DNA of 64,000 nucleotides, taken from the NCBI RefSeq assembly GCF_041355105.1, contig NZ_JBFUPK010000002.1, positions 1,494,037 to 1,558,036 of the forward strand. The letters are read 5' to 3'. Both the position numbers and the translations under genes were made by a program. This stretch comes from Terriglobus sp. RCC_193 (lineage in GTDB: Bacteria > Acidobacteriota > Terriglobia > Terriglobales > Acidobacteriaceae). The notes under the pieces are model-generated. The model was given only the letters and a program-made list of their open reading frames with translations, did not search any database and was not told the DNA's origin. Shown here piece by piece: positions 17,278 through 29,608 of this stretch. Position 1 is the stretch's first letter; every line of letters starts with the position of its first letter.

Positions 17278-17378
17278 AAAGGGGTTGCCGCTGTCCCCTT
17301 TGCTCCGCCAGGGTGCCCTCTCCGGGCGCTTGAACGAGAGACGGGAGCTCCCTTTAGGGCACGGCCCCACGGTCCTTC

Positions 17379-17837
17379 ATGCAAGCGATTCTGAACCAAC
17401 TTGGCGATCTTGTGCTCGGCTCTGTGCCGACCGCCGTCTTTTTCCTGATCTTACTGGCCGCCTACCAGGTGCTTGTCCGCAAGCCGATGGAGAAGGTGCT
17501 GGCGGATCGCCATGGTCGTACCGGCGGGGCCATGGATGACGCAAAGGCAGCAATTGCCGCGGCGGAAGCAAAGACGACGGAGTACGAAACCCGTCTTCGC
17601 GATGCCCGCAGCGAAATTTTCAACGCCCGTGCCGCCCGCCAGAAGGCCGCTTCCGATACACGCGACAAGGCGCTGGCTGAGGCCCGCACTGCGGCACAGC
17701 ATCGCATTGGCGTTGCGCGTGAGGCGGTGGAGCGCTCCGGAGTCGAGGCAAGGGCACAGATTGAGACGCAGGCAGCCGCCCTGTCGCAGAGCGTGATGGC
17801 AGCGATTCTGCCGCACCGCGCAGGAGTCGCCCGTTGA
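17379..17837 (+). CDS. atpF': ATP synthase Fo subunit b'
   Basis: Peripheral-stalk subunit of F1Fo ATP synthase. The 152-aa product has a short N-terminus, a transmembrane helix (about 15-34: VPTAVFFLILLAAYQVLVRKP) and a long Ala/Glu/Arg coiled coil (about 35-150) that would form the stator with subunit b. Two b-type genes in tandem mean a b/b' heterodimer, as in photosynthetic and several acidobacterial and deltaproteobacterial synthases. The stop overlaps a TTG of the next frame. The upstream neighbour is the divergent glycosyltransferase, so a and c subunits are not encoded immediately upstream as they usually are. Confidence 0.85.
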   Translation: MQAILNQLGDLVLGSVPTAVFFLILLAAYQVLVRKPMEKVLADRHGRTGGAMDDAKAAIAAAEAKTTEYETRLRDARSEIFNARAARQKAASDTRDKALAEARTAAQHRIGVAREAVERSGVEARAQIETQAAALSQSVMAAILPHRAGVAR

Positions 17838-17848
17838 AGATTTTCCGT

Positions 17849-18556
17849 ATGAAATTCGTATTTGCAGCACTGCTGGCGGTCACGCTGGCTGCACCTGTCG
17901 TCCATGGGCAGGAGTCTGCTGCCGCGTCGGCTTCGGTGGCTTCCGGCCAGAAGTTTGAGCCTGAGGCGGTTCCGGAAAAGAACAATCCGGAGCGCAAGGA
18001 AGCTGAGGGAGGCGAAGAAGCATTCCGCAAGTCCCCTTCCGTCATTAAGCTGGGGCACATGCTGGGCATGGAACCGGGAACGGCTTCGGCAGTGTTTGAG
18101 TGGTTCAATGCCATCATTCTGCTGGGCGCTGTGGGTTTTGGTTTAGTGAAGGCTCTGCCGAAGGCGTTCCGCGCACGCACTGAGGGAATCCAGAAGAACA
18201 TTGTGGAAGCCCGCGTGGCCACGGAAGAGGCGAAGGCTCGCCTGTCTGCCGTGGAAGGCCGCCTGGCGAAGCTGGATAGCGAAATTGCTGCTCTCCGTAC
18301 AGAAAACGAGAAGGCCGCCATGGAAGAAGAAGTTCGCATCCACGCACAGGCCGAAGAAGAGAAGAAGCGAATTCTGGAAGCTGCAGAGCAGGAAATTGCT
18401 GCTGCATCCGCCGCCGCCACTCGCGATCTGCGCGCCTATGCCGCAGAGATTGCCGTGGACCGTGCCGCTTCGCAGTTGAACATTACGCCGGAAGATGACC
18501 GCATCCTGATTGAATCGTTTGCGGGCAAGCTGGGCAGAGAAGGGAGCCGCAACTAA
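17849..18556 (+). CDS. atpF: ATP synthase Fo subunit b with N-terminal signal-like segment
   Basis: Second peripheral-stalk subunit. The product is 235 aa from the ATG at 17849; a TTG at 17834 overlapping the b' stop would add five residues. Unlike textbook b subunits it starts with a signal-peptide-like segment (MKFVFAALLAVTLAAPVVHGQ), then about 60 polar residues, then the membrane helix (about 90-112: WFNAIILLGAVGFGLVKALP), and finally a coiled coil (about 113-205). So the anchor is internal, and a periplasmic extension or cleaved leader is implied. The stop shares its last base with the delta ATG (TAATG). This architecture is a feature to check against other Acidobacteriota. Confidence 0.85.
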   Translation: MKFVFAALLAVTLAAPVVHGQESAAASASVASGQKFEPEAVPEKNNPERKEAEGGEEAFRKSPSVIKLGHMLGMEPGTASAVFEWFNAIILLGAVGFGLVKALPKAFRARTEGIQKNIVEARVATEEAKARLSAVEGRLAKLDSEIAALRTENEKAAMEEEVRIHAQAEEEKKRILEAAEQEIAAASAAATRDLRAYAAEIAVDRAASQLNITPEDDRILIESFAGKLGREGSRN

Positions 18557-19095
18557 TGGCCGCCTTCGAACTTCGTTATGCGCGCGCATTTCAGCAGGTT
18601 GTTGCTGCGCAGAATCTGAATATTGACAGTGTTCGCCAGCAGGTTGCTGACTTTGCTGCCACGCTGGACGGCAGTCGCGAACTACGCGAATTTCTGCTGA
18701 ATCCGACGCTGGATCATAAGGACAAGGTCAAAGTTCTGGATGCAGTTGCAGGACGTGTCGGTCTGGATAAGCCGGTCCGCAACTTCGTCGCGGTGCTGAT
18801 GGACCACGGCCGCCTGGAGTCGCTGAAGGACATTGCTGCTGAGTTCAGCACCCTGGCCGATCTGGCCAACGGGATTGCCGAGGCAGAGATTGTTACCGCG
18901 AAGTCACTCTCGGAAAATGAGAAGCAGCTGCTGGGCAGTAAGGCTGGCGCGCTGGCAGGCAGCCGGGTTCGCGTCACCTGGACGCAGGACGCGTCTTTGC
19001 TGGGCGGAGCGGTGATTAAGCTTGGCTCGCAGGTGTACGATGGCTCGGTTCGCGGACAGTTGCAGCAGTTGAAGCGGCACCTGGCAGGCGCTTAA
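18556..19095 (+). CDS. atpH: ATP synthase F1 subunit delta
   Basis: Connects the peripheral stalk to the top of the alpha/beta hexamer. The 179-aa product has the family N-terminal helical bundle (FELRYARAFQQVV; LREFLLNPTLDHKDKV around 38-54) and the C-terminal VTWTQDASLLGGAVIKLGSQVYDGSVRGQLQQLKRHLAG, which closely follows the conserved delta/OSCP pattern (about 140-178). Its length is standard. It is coupled to atpF by one base and separated from atpA by 80 nt, where an AGGAG site drives the alpha start. Confidence 0.93.
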   Translation: MAAFELRYARAFQQVVAAQNLNIDSVRQQVADFAATLDGSRELREFLLNPTLDHKDKVKVLDAVAGRVGLDKPVRNFVAVLMDHGRLESLKDIAAEFSTLADLANGIAEAEIVTAKSLSENEKQLLGSKAGALAGSRVRVTWTQDASLLGGAVIKLGSQVYDGSVRGQLQQLKRHLAGA

Positions 19096-19112
19096 GAAAA
19101 GTTTTGCAGTAA

Positions 19113-20723
<1,611 letters not shown>

Positions 20724-20781
20724 CAAGAATCGCCGGACAGGAGCAGACGCTTCCTGCCCGGCCCAGCCAAAGGTTATTCCC

Positions 20782-21021
20782 ATGACGACCTCGGTCGTAG
20801 TTCTCGTAGTTGTTTTCGCGGTTCTTAATGTGGCGTTTCTGACATGGTCCCACTGGATGCAGACACGCCGGATGAAACAGATGCACCACAGGCTTGATAT
20901 TCATTCGCACGATCTGGGCCAGGTGCAGGCGGAGCAGCAGGAAATCGAGGCACGTGTTTCCGTAGGGGAACAGGAACGCCGCTGGCAGGAAGAGATTCGC
21001 AAGGTTTCGGAAAAGTTCTAA
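20782..21021 (+). CDS. Small membrane protein encoded between atpA and atpG, 79 aa
   Basis: I do not recognise this protein. From the ATG at 20782 it reads MTTSVVVLVVVFAVLNVAFLTWSH, a single transmembrane helix (about 4-24), then a basic stretch (MQTRRMKQMHHR) and an acidic/Gln-rich amphipathic helix (about 45-75) likely to form a coiled coil. It lies 58 nt after alpha and only 4 nt before the gamma ATG, so it must be co-transcribed. No such gene belongs to the canonical atpIBEFHAGDC order. Size and topology resemble a peripheral-stalk or assembly factor more than a catalytic part. The frame is open upstream into atpA, but the ATG at 20782 gives a clean membrane-protein N-terminus. Confidence 0.75.
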   Translation: MTTSVVVLVVVFAVLNVAFLTWSHWMQTRRMKQMHHRLDIHSHDLGQVQAEQQEIEARVSVGEQERRWQEEIRKVSEKF

Positions 21022-21025
21022 ACGA

Positions 21026-23626
<2,601 letters not shown>

Positions 23627-23630
23627 GAAC

Positions 23631-23718
23631 CGTTGCTCACGTTTCGCTCGTTGATTGTGCTCCCGTTGGGTGAGCCGATCACGAGAGAAACGTGAGAAAC
23701 GAGGTAACGAGAGCAACG
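23631..23718 (+). repeat. Inverted repeat in the atpD-atpC spacer
   Basis: CGTTGCTCACGTTTCGCTC (23631-23649) is complementary at 17 of 19 positions to a segment at 23683-23701, and CGTTGCTC also pairs with GAGCAACG (23711-23718). This could fold into a hairpin that sets the epsilon:beta ratio, since it precedes the epsilon start by only a few bases. Confidence 0.55.
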
Positions 23719-23722
23719 ATAA

Positions 23723-24151
23723 ATGGCAGACGCAACTACACATTCCGGCCAGCTCGCAGTCCGCATCGTTACGCCGGACCGCGTTCTGATTGACACCACG
23801 GCAGACGCGATTGAGCTTCCGGCTCTGTCGGGCTACATTGAAGCGCTGTACGGCGCTGCACCGCTGCTTGCCGAACTTGGCGCGGGCGAAGTGAAGCTGC
23901 ATGGCGGCAACTCCGGCAACGCGAAGTTTTTCGTTGCGTGGGGTTTTGTCGAAGTGCTTCCGGAGCGCGTCACCGTTCTCGCAGAGACGGCGCTGAAGCC
24001 GGAAGAGATCGATGCCGCCCAGGCACAGCAGCAGCTTGCCGATGCAGAGAAGGATTGGAACGAAGCAGGCGACGATGCCGCGAAGTTCGATTACGCCCGC
24101 GCAGAAATTCGCGTGGCAGAAGAGAAGATCGCAGCAGCGAAGGATCGCTAG
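23723..24151 (+). CDS. atpC: ATP synthase F1 subunit epsilon
   Basis: Rotor-associated regulatory subunit, 142 aa, of standard length. The N-terminal beta-barrel is clear: VRIVTPDRVLIDTTADAIELPALSGYIEALYGAAPLLAELGAGEVKL, then FFVAWGFVEVLPERVTVLAETALKPEEID. The C-terminal helical domain (about 95-142: AQAQQQLADAEKDWNEAGDDAAKFDYARAEIRVAEEKI) is alanine-rich and two-helix-like. It ends the operon; a terminator follows 20 nt later. Confidence 0.93.
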   Translation: MADATTHSGQLAVRIVTPDRVLIDTTADAIELPALSGYIEALYGAAPLLAELGAGEVKLHGGNSGNAKFFVAWGFVEVLPERVTVLAETALKPEEIDAAQAQQQLADAEKDWNEAGDDAAKFDYARAEIRVAEEKIAAAKDR

Positions 24152-24170
24152 AACATTCTTCAGACAATCG

Positions 24171-24205
24171 CGAAAGGGACCGGATTTCCGATCCCTTTCG
24201 TATTT
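24171..24205 (+). terminator. Terminator after the atp operon (possibly bidirectional)
   Basis: CGAAAGGGA (24171-24179) and TCCCTTTCG (24192-24200) form a 9-bp stem, followed by TATTTACTG. The next gene is convergent and its stop lies at 24204, so the stem may serve both directions. Confidence 0.7.
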
Positions 24206-25898
24206 ACTGCTGACTGAACGCATCACTCTGGAATTTCGAATTCACCGGGCGTTTGGGATCGTAGGCGAAATGGATCAGGCCATCACGATAATCGATCTGC
24301 AGAGTCATCTGCCGAAGTGCGGGGAAACCCAGGAAGCCTGAAATATCCACACCGGCTCCCTCTGACAGATTCTCTGTCGGGATAGAGATCATGCCGTTCA
24401 GCGGCAGGTAGAGCTTGCCGAAATGCAAAACGATCTTGTCCGTCAGATAGTTCTTTTGCGTTTGTCCTGAGATACCCACCAGGGAGACACGGCCTGTTGT
24501 GGAGACCTTCGTGACTGTTCTGGCTGCGTCCGGGTCAATGATGCTTTCCTGCGCACCTGTGTCTGTCATCATTAGTTTGATGGGGCCATCGTTTAACTGC
24601 GTGGGAATCAGAAGATAGTGATAGATGCGATAAAACTGCGTCCAGTCCGCCATTTCCGGGCTCTTGTAGCGGTCGCGCAGTGGTTCGTCCACGCCGTCTC
24701 CTGAGTGTGAGCCGACACCGCCGCTGGTATTCAATGACATATCTGCAGACTGCTCTCCCTGCCGCGCAGGCAACTGCGAGACTTTCAGCTCCCCCGCGGG
24801 GTAGTCGAGTGTAAGCAGAAACTTCTGGAAGACGTCGCCGCCAATGAGTCCATCAATCTCTTCCATGGCCACCGGGAAGCCATACGAAGCGTTCTCCATA
24901 TCGCGTGGTGGAAGGATGTAAACGGCGCAGTTAGAGAATTCCAGGTCGCCGATTTTCAGTGAAGCCACATGCGTGACCTTGCTTTTGTGCGATCCTTCAT
25001 CGCCAATGCCGCTGAGAAAGGCGGTATCTTCCACGCGCAGACCGAGGCGCTCCGCTGCGCCTGCTGTCAGTGTGAGACCGGAGGCACCTGTATCCAATTC
25101 AAGACGGCGCTTCTTCCCGTTGAAGCTCATCTCAAGGCCGTATGCCGGAGGTGAATTGGGCGAGAAACGGATAGCCGAAAAGGGAATCGTGGCCTCTTTG
25201 GTTGCGGATGTCAGCTTGCATTCCGGTTCGTGAGGTTTATCTCCGTATTTGGTGAGCCGAGTTTTCGCTGCCGTGCGCTGTTTGTCAGTGAAGGCCGGGC
25301 TGGATTCTACAAACTTGCGATATTCCTCAAGGGCCTGAGCCTTCGGCTTTAGAAAGATCCACGATGCCATGATTTCGTCATCGTTTGGATTCAATGTGTG
25401 GGCCAGATCGACATGCTTCTTTTCCGTGGCATACAGCGCAATCATCTGTTCGTATTCGCTTAGTACGTAATAAGCGCGCCCGTTGCAGGGATCGAGTTTC
25501 TGCGCCTGCGAAGCTGTTGCATAGGACTCGGGGAGTTGGCCCTGCCGCATCAACACTTCCGCTTTGGTGGTTAGCGCCAGCCCTGAATCCGGCTTCTCCG
25601 CTACCCACGCATTGGATTTTGTGGCGGCTTCTATGACATTCCCTTGTGCCAGCAGATTGCGAATTTGCCAGGCTCGTAGAGAGTTTTTCTCTGGATGCGC
25701 GGCGAGTTCCGTTACAAAATGATCGGCCGCGGACTTGTATTCGTTCTGCTCAAACTCAATCTGCGCAGGGCTGAGAGGTTCCTTGTCTGCTTTACAGGAA
25801 ACGTTTTTGGAAGGCGTTGGGGATGCGGCTGTTGGCTGCTGGGCCACGGCAGAAAGACATGCCGATATCAGGCATGCGGCCACGCAAATGGACTTCAT
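24204..25898 (-). CDS. Exported protein with TPR-like repeats and two retropepsin-type aspartyl protease domains
   Basis: The 564-aa product has a signal peptide (about 1-19), a helical TPR-like part (about 40-210: EFEQNEYKSAADHFVTELAAHPE, SYATASQAQKLDPCNGRAYY) and two beta-rich domains, each with a catalytic-type Asp-Thr-Gly: LELDTGASG (about 266) and MMTDTGAQES (about 440). Each lobe also has a later hydrophobic-Gly pair (LIGGDVF; ISGFLGF). A single chain with two such lobes would work like a pepsin-type bilobal enzyme. Substrate and location (periplasm or outside) are unknown. It converges on atpC and lies alone, with the Oar-like receptor 150 nt upstream in the same direction. Confidence 0.75.
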   Translation of the reverse strand: MKSICVAACLISACLSAVAQQPTAASPTPSKNVSCKADKEPLSPAQIEFEQNEYKSAADHFVTELAAHPEKNSLRAWQIRNLLAQGNVIEAATKSNAWVAEKPDSGLALTTKAEVLMRQGQLPESYATASQAQKLDPCNGRAYYVLSEYEQMIALYATEKKHVDLAHTLNPNDDEIMASWIFLKPKAQALEEYRKFVESSPAFTDKQRTAAKTRLTKYGDKPHEPECKLTSATKEATIPFSAIRFSPNSPPAYGLEMSFNGKKRRLELDTGASGLTLTAGAAERLGLRVEDTAFLSGIGDEGSHKSKVTHVASLKIGDLEFSNCAVYILPPRDMENASYGFPVAMEEIDGLIGGDVFQKFLLTLDYPAGELKVSQLPARQGEQSADMSLNTSGGVGSHSGDGVDEPLRDRYKSPEMADWTQFYRIYHYLLIPTQLNDGPIKLMMTDTGAQESIIDPDAARTVTKVSTTGRVSLVGISGQTQKNYLTDKIVLHFGKLYLPLNGMISIPTENLSEGAGVDISGFLGFPALRQMTLQIDYRDGLIHFAYDPKRPVNSKFQSDAFSQQ

Positions 25899-26051
25899 GG
25901 ATAGGAAATCTCCGTCTCAGGTGTATGGACATTGTGCCATCATGCATGACCTCATGTGAGTGAAATCTGCAGGTTCCGAGCGGACGTTCTGAGAAGAGTA
26001 AGACGGGCCGAAAAAGGCCGGCCCGTCTTGAAGCTGTATTGATGCGAAGCG

Positions 26052-29000
26052 TTAGAAGGTCAGTTTCAATCCGGCCTGCATTACACGTGGCCTGATACCA
26101 GTACTGGTTGCGGTGATCTGGCCATAGGTGCCGCTGGTGGGATTGTTGTTGGGGTTGGCGAAGTTGGTGTGGTTGAAGGCGTTGAACAGCTCCCAGCGGA
26201 ATTGCAGATGGTAACGGTCGCGTGCGGTCCAGTTCTTCATGATGGCCGCATCGCTGTAGTTCACGCCCGGTCCCTTCAGGATGTTTCTGCCGGTGTTGCC
26301 GAAGGTGCCCGGTGCGTTGGTGGTGAAGGCGGCCGTGGTGAAGTACTGATTCAGCCACTGCTCCTTGCTTCCCTGATGCGTTTGTACCGGCACGCCTGGT
26401 ACATAGTCCGCGCGATCGGCGCCTACGTTTGAGCCGGAGTTGTTGCCGCTTCCACCCGAGATGCCGAATGGCCTGCCGGACTGCATGGTGTAGATGGCGC
26501 TGATTTCCCACTCACCCAGCACGCCGCGAGCGAAACCGTTCCAGCCGCGGAGCGCTGGCGTGGTGTAGACAAGGTTCGTGACGGAAACCAGTGGCACGTT
26601 CAGGTCAGAGATACCGCGGTTGTAGCGGACATCATACGGATTCGCAATGCTGCTGGTGAACGACGCATTGCCGCTGGAGGCAATGTCGAGGTTCCTGGAC
26701 CAGGTGAAGCTGGACTGCGCCTGGAAGTTGTGGGAGAAGCGCTTTTCAATCTGTGCCTGCAGCGAGTGGTAGCTGGCTGTGCCAATGGACTGGATCGTGA
26801 GGATCTGACCGAAGTCTGACATGGCGCGGATGCTACGCACTGCTTCTGCGGTCTGGCCGGGGTTCGCATCCAGGATCAGTGACTGGTGATAGCTCTGACT
26901 GCCGACGTAAGCCAGATGGATCACTACGTCGTTGCCCAGTTGTTGTTCCACGGATGCGTTCCAGCTTTGTGTCATGCCGAGTTTGAACTTCGGCGTGAAG
27001 GCTGCGGGAACCGACGTGGGTGAAGGGAAGGTGGAGTTGCTGGGCGGTGTGCCGCCAGAATACACAAACGGCGGAAACGGACTTACGCCGCCTGTGCCGG
27101 GGTAGCTTGCCCACGGGTTGGAGAAATCGATCGGTGACGCTGCGGTCTCATTCAGCGTGTAGGTGGGGCTGAACGGTGTTACGTCCGCAACGTGGTTATA
27201 GGACGAGTATGGCAGCGGGGCAGTGAACAGACCGAAGCCTGCGCGGAAAGTGGTCTTGGGATGGACCTGCCATGCTACGGCGAGGCGTGGTTCAAAGTAG
27301 CCATAGGTGTTGGGTGCCAGGCCAGCGCTTACGCCGTTGTCGCCAGGAAACACAAGTCCGGTGGGAGCATTCGGGAAGACAGTGCTCTGTTGTCCCGGAT
27401 TCCACACAGCGCCGCGGCCGTCCTTCGATTGCGGAGCCAGATTCGGATCCCAGCGAAGGCCTGCGGTAACGGTGATGTTGGAGCGCAGCTTGAACTGATC
27501 CTGAGCGTAGACACCGAGCAGGTTGCCGCTGACGTCGGCAATTTCACCCGCACCCTGTGTATAGGTGCTGACACGGCCCAACAGGAAGTCCGCAAGGCCG
27601 AAGCCGGTGGAATAGCCGTTGAAGCTGATGATGGGTGCTGCGGGATAGTACGTCAGCTCGCGTGCGCGCTGGTGCCACAGGTCCACGCCGGCGGTGATGG
27701 TGTGGTTGCCAACGATCTTGGTGATGAAGTCCGAGAAGCCCCACGAACGACGCATCTCGCCCGTGTATTCGGAATACTGCAGGCTGAAGCCGCCGCTTGC
27801 ATTCAAGCCTTCGCTGTAGCAGGTGCCTTCGGGTTCATTCACGTTGATGTAGCGCGACAGGCAGAAAGGAGAGCCTGTGTTGTCCAGCGGTTGGCCCACG
27901 TTGAATACGTGCTCCTGGTTCCAGAACAACGACAGCGCATTGATGAAGCTGGGGCTGACCGTCCAGGTGTGGTTCAACACTTCGTTGAAGAACTTGCCCT
28001 GCTTGCCGGTGTTCAGCGCCAGGATGTTGCCCGGCGTCGCGGCTTCGCTGCGGTTGTAGTACTGGATGAAGCTGCGCAGCGTCAGGCGATGCTTGTCGTT
28101 CGGCGTGTAGTCAATGCGGCCTGTACCTTCGTCGTATCGCTCAATCGTCTTGGGAACGGTGTAATACACCAGACCGCTGGCAGGATCCTGGCCCAGTGGC
28201 AGAGCCGTCTTTGTGATCTGCACTGCGGCGGGATTGAACAGCGAAGGATCGATGCGGTTGTTGACGAAGCCGCCGGTCAACGTTTTGGGATAGGCGGAGA
28301 AGTCGCCATTCAACATAGCGGCTGTGGGCGTGTTCGTGCTGTTCGCGGTGGATGTGGTGGATTGACGAGTGCCTTGGTAGTTGCCGAAGACGAAGAGGCG
28401 GTCCTTGATGACGGGACCACCGAGGAAGCCGCCGAACTGATTACGCTTCAGCGAGTCGACCTGTTTGGAGAAGTAGTCCGCGGAGTTCAGCGCGTTGTTG
28501 CGCAGGAACTCAAACGCGCCGCCATGCAGAGCATTGGTGCCGCTCTTGGTGTCGATAGAAACGACTGCGCCCGGCGAGAAACCATAGTGCGCGTCGAAGT
28601 TGTTGGAGATGACGCGAAATTCGCTGGTGGCATCGGCATTCGGCGTAGGTGCAGAAAGCGCCATGTAGGTGTCCATGTTCGGAACACCGTCCAGAAGATA
28701 CAGTGTGCTGCCCTGACGTCCGCCACCTGCGGACGCGCCGCTTTCATTGGGGAACGTGGTTTCACCCTGCAGCGTGCCTGCGCCTGTGTTCAACACGTTC
28801 ACCACACCAGGCGACAGCAGTACAAGGCTCGAAGGATCGCGGCCATTCAAGGGCAGTTCGCGGATAGCGTGTTCGCCCACGGTGTTGCTGACTTCGGCAT
28901 TGGTGGTATTCATCAGCGGTGCGCCGGCGGTCACGTTCACCGTCTCAGACTCGCTGCCCACGCGCAGGCCAATGTCGATCGTGGCCTGTTGGCTGACGGT

Positions 29001-29300
29001 CAGTACAACGCCTGTCTGCTGGAATTTCTGAAAGCCTTTTACGTTCGTGGAGATGACATAACGTCCGGGAGGGATCGTGGGAAAGCGATAGAGGCCGGAG
29101 CTATTGGAATCGGCATTCAGCACCAGGTTCGTATCTACGTTGGTGGCGGTCACGTGCGCGTTTGGTACGGATGCACCACTTGCATCGGTGACTGTACCGC
29201 TTAGAACAGCACTGCCGCCTTGAGCAAGTGCTGCGATGGAAAAAAGAGGAACAAGCGAAGCGTATAGAACGGGGTTCCGAAAAAATGGATGAGATCGCAT
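26052..29300 (-). CDS. TonB-dependent receptor, Oar-like
   Basis: Outer-membrane receptor, 1082 aa from the ATG at 29300. It has a signal peptide (about 1-27, ending AALAQ), a carboxypeptidase-regulatory-like domain (about 30-110: SAVLSGTVTDASGASVPNAHVTATN), a plug domain (about 120-250, with NTVGEHAIRELPLNGRDPSSLV and STLYLLDGVPNMDTYM) and a large barrel ending in LKLTF. This order (peptidase-regulatory, plug, barrel) is the Oar type of Acidobacteriota and Myxococcota. The upstream extension to 29480 has no ATG and runs through an AT-rich leader, so it is rejected. The 308-nt gap upstream to 29609 has an IR CCGT-AAATAA-ACGG at 29398-29411 in an AT-rich stretch and no other gene. The ligand is unknown. 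Confidence 0.9.
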   Translation of the reverse strand: MRSHPFFRNPVLYASLVPLFSIAALAQGGSAVLSGTVTDASGASVPNAHVTATNVDTNLVLNADSNSSGLYRFPTIPPGRYVISTNVKGFQKFQQTGVVLTVSQQATIDIGLRVGSESETVNVTAGAPLMNTTNAEVSNTVGEHAIRELPLNGRDPSSLVLLSPGVVNVLNTGAGTLQGETTFPNESGASAGGGRQGSTLYLLDGVPNMDTYMALSAPTPNADATSEFRVISNNFDAHYGFSPGAVVSIDTKSGTNALHGGAFEFLRNNALNSADYFSKQVDSLKRNQFGGFLGGPVIKDRLFVFGNYQGTRQSTTSTANSTNTPTAAMLNGDFSAYPKTLTGGFVNNRIDPSLFNPAAVQITKTALPLGQDPASGLVYYTVPKTIERYDEGTGRIDYTPNDKHRLTLRSFIQYYNRSEAATPGNILALNTGKQGKFFNEVLNHTWTVSPSFINALSLFWNQEHVFNVGQPLDNTGSPFCLSRYINVNEPEGTCYSEGLNASGGFSLQYSEYTGEMRRSWGFSDFITKIVGNHTITAGVDLWHQRARELTYYPAAPIISFNGYSTGFGLADFLLGRVSTYTQGAGEIADVSGNLLGVYAQDQFKLRSNITVTAGLRWDPNLAPQSKDGRGAVWNPGQQSTVFPNAPTGLVFPGDNGVSAGLAPNTYGYFEPRLAVAWQVHPKTTFRAGFGLFTAPLPYSSYNHVADVTPFSPTYTLNETAASPIDFSNPWASYPGTGGVSPFPPFVYSGGTPPSNSTFPSPTSVPAAFTPKFKLGMTQSWNASVEQQLGNDVVIHLAYVGSQSYHQSLILDANPGQTAEAVRSIRAMSDFGQILTIQSIGTASYHSLQAQIEKRFSHNFQAQSSFTWSRNLDIASSGNASFTSSIANPYDVRYNRGISDLNVPLVSVTNLVYTTPALRGWNGFARGVLGEWEISAIYTMQSGRPFGISGGSGNNSGSNVGADRADYVPGVPVQTHQGSKEQWLNQYFTTAAFTTNAPGTFGNTGRNILKGPGVNYSDAAIMKNWTARDRYHLQFRWELFNAFNHTNFANPNNNPTSGTYGQITATSTGIRPRVMQAGLKLTF

Positions 29301-29608
29301 CAAGGTCCTCAAAAAGGGGGATCGCAGGCAGCGTATATGTTTGTGTTTTGTTCGTTGCCTGTTGTGTTGTTTTGGGCAGAGGAAAGAAAACAAAATACCG
29401 TAAATAAACGGCAAATAATCCAACAATAACCGGCAGTCAGGATAGCCAGCCATAGAGACAAAAGTCTTTGCGCAAGACACGCCGGATTATGCCATCGACA
29501 TAGTCGGCAGCACACGGCGCAAATCGGCATATGACAGGTGCAGAGCAAATCCCACCGATGGAATTCTTTCTTTTCAGAAAGTTCATCGACGGCAGGTAGA
29601 CTCCGCAC
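29301..29608. other. AT-rich divergent spacer between the Oar-like receptor and the phosphoesterase
   Basis: A T/G-rich stretch (29340-29380) and an A-rich stretch (29385-29430) stand out from the surroundings. The short inverted repeat CCGT-N6-ACGG lies at 29398-29411. It should hold promoters for both genes; no convincing -35/-10 pair was found by eye. GATTCTTTC.. near 29560 is the only weak -10 candidate. Confidence 0.3.

Noticed and set aside
17148-17399. 84-residue N-terminal extension of the glycosyltransferase
   Set aside because: It overlaps the atp promoter, lacks a ribosome-binding site and reads as low-sense Arg/Pro/Gly sequence before a normal Rossmann start.
27192-29204. 670-codon plus-strand frame opposite the Oar-like receptor
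   Set aside because: Antisense shadow; the receptor has signal, plug and barrel features in the sense frame.
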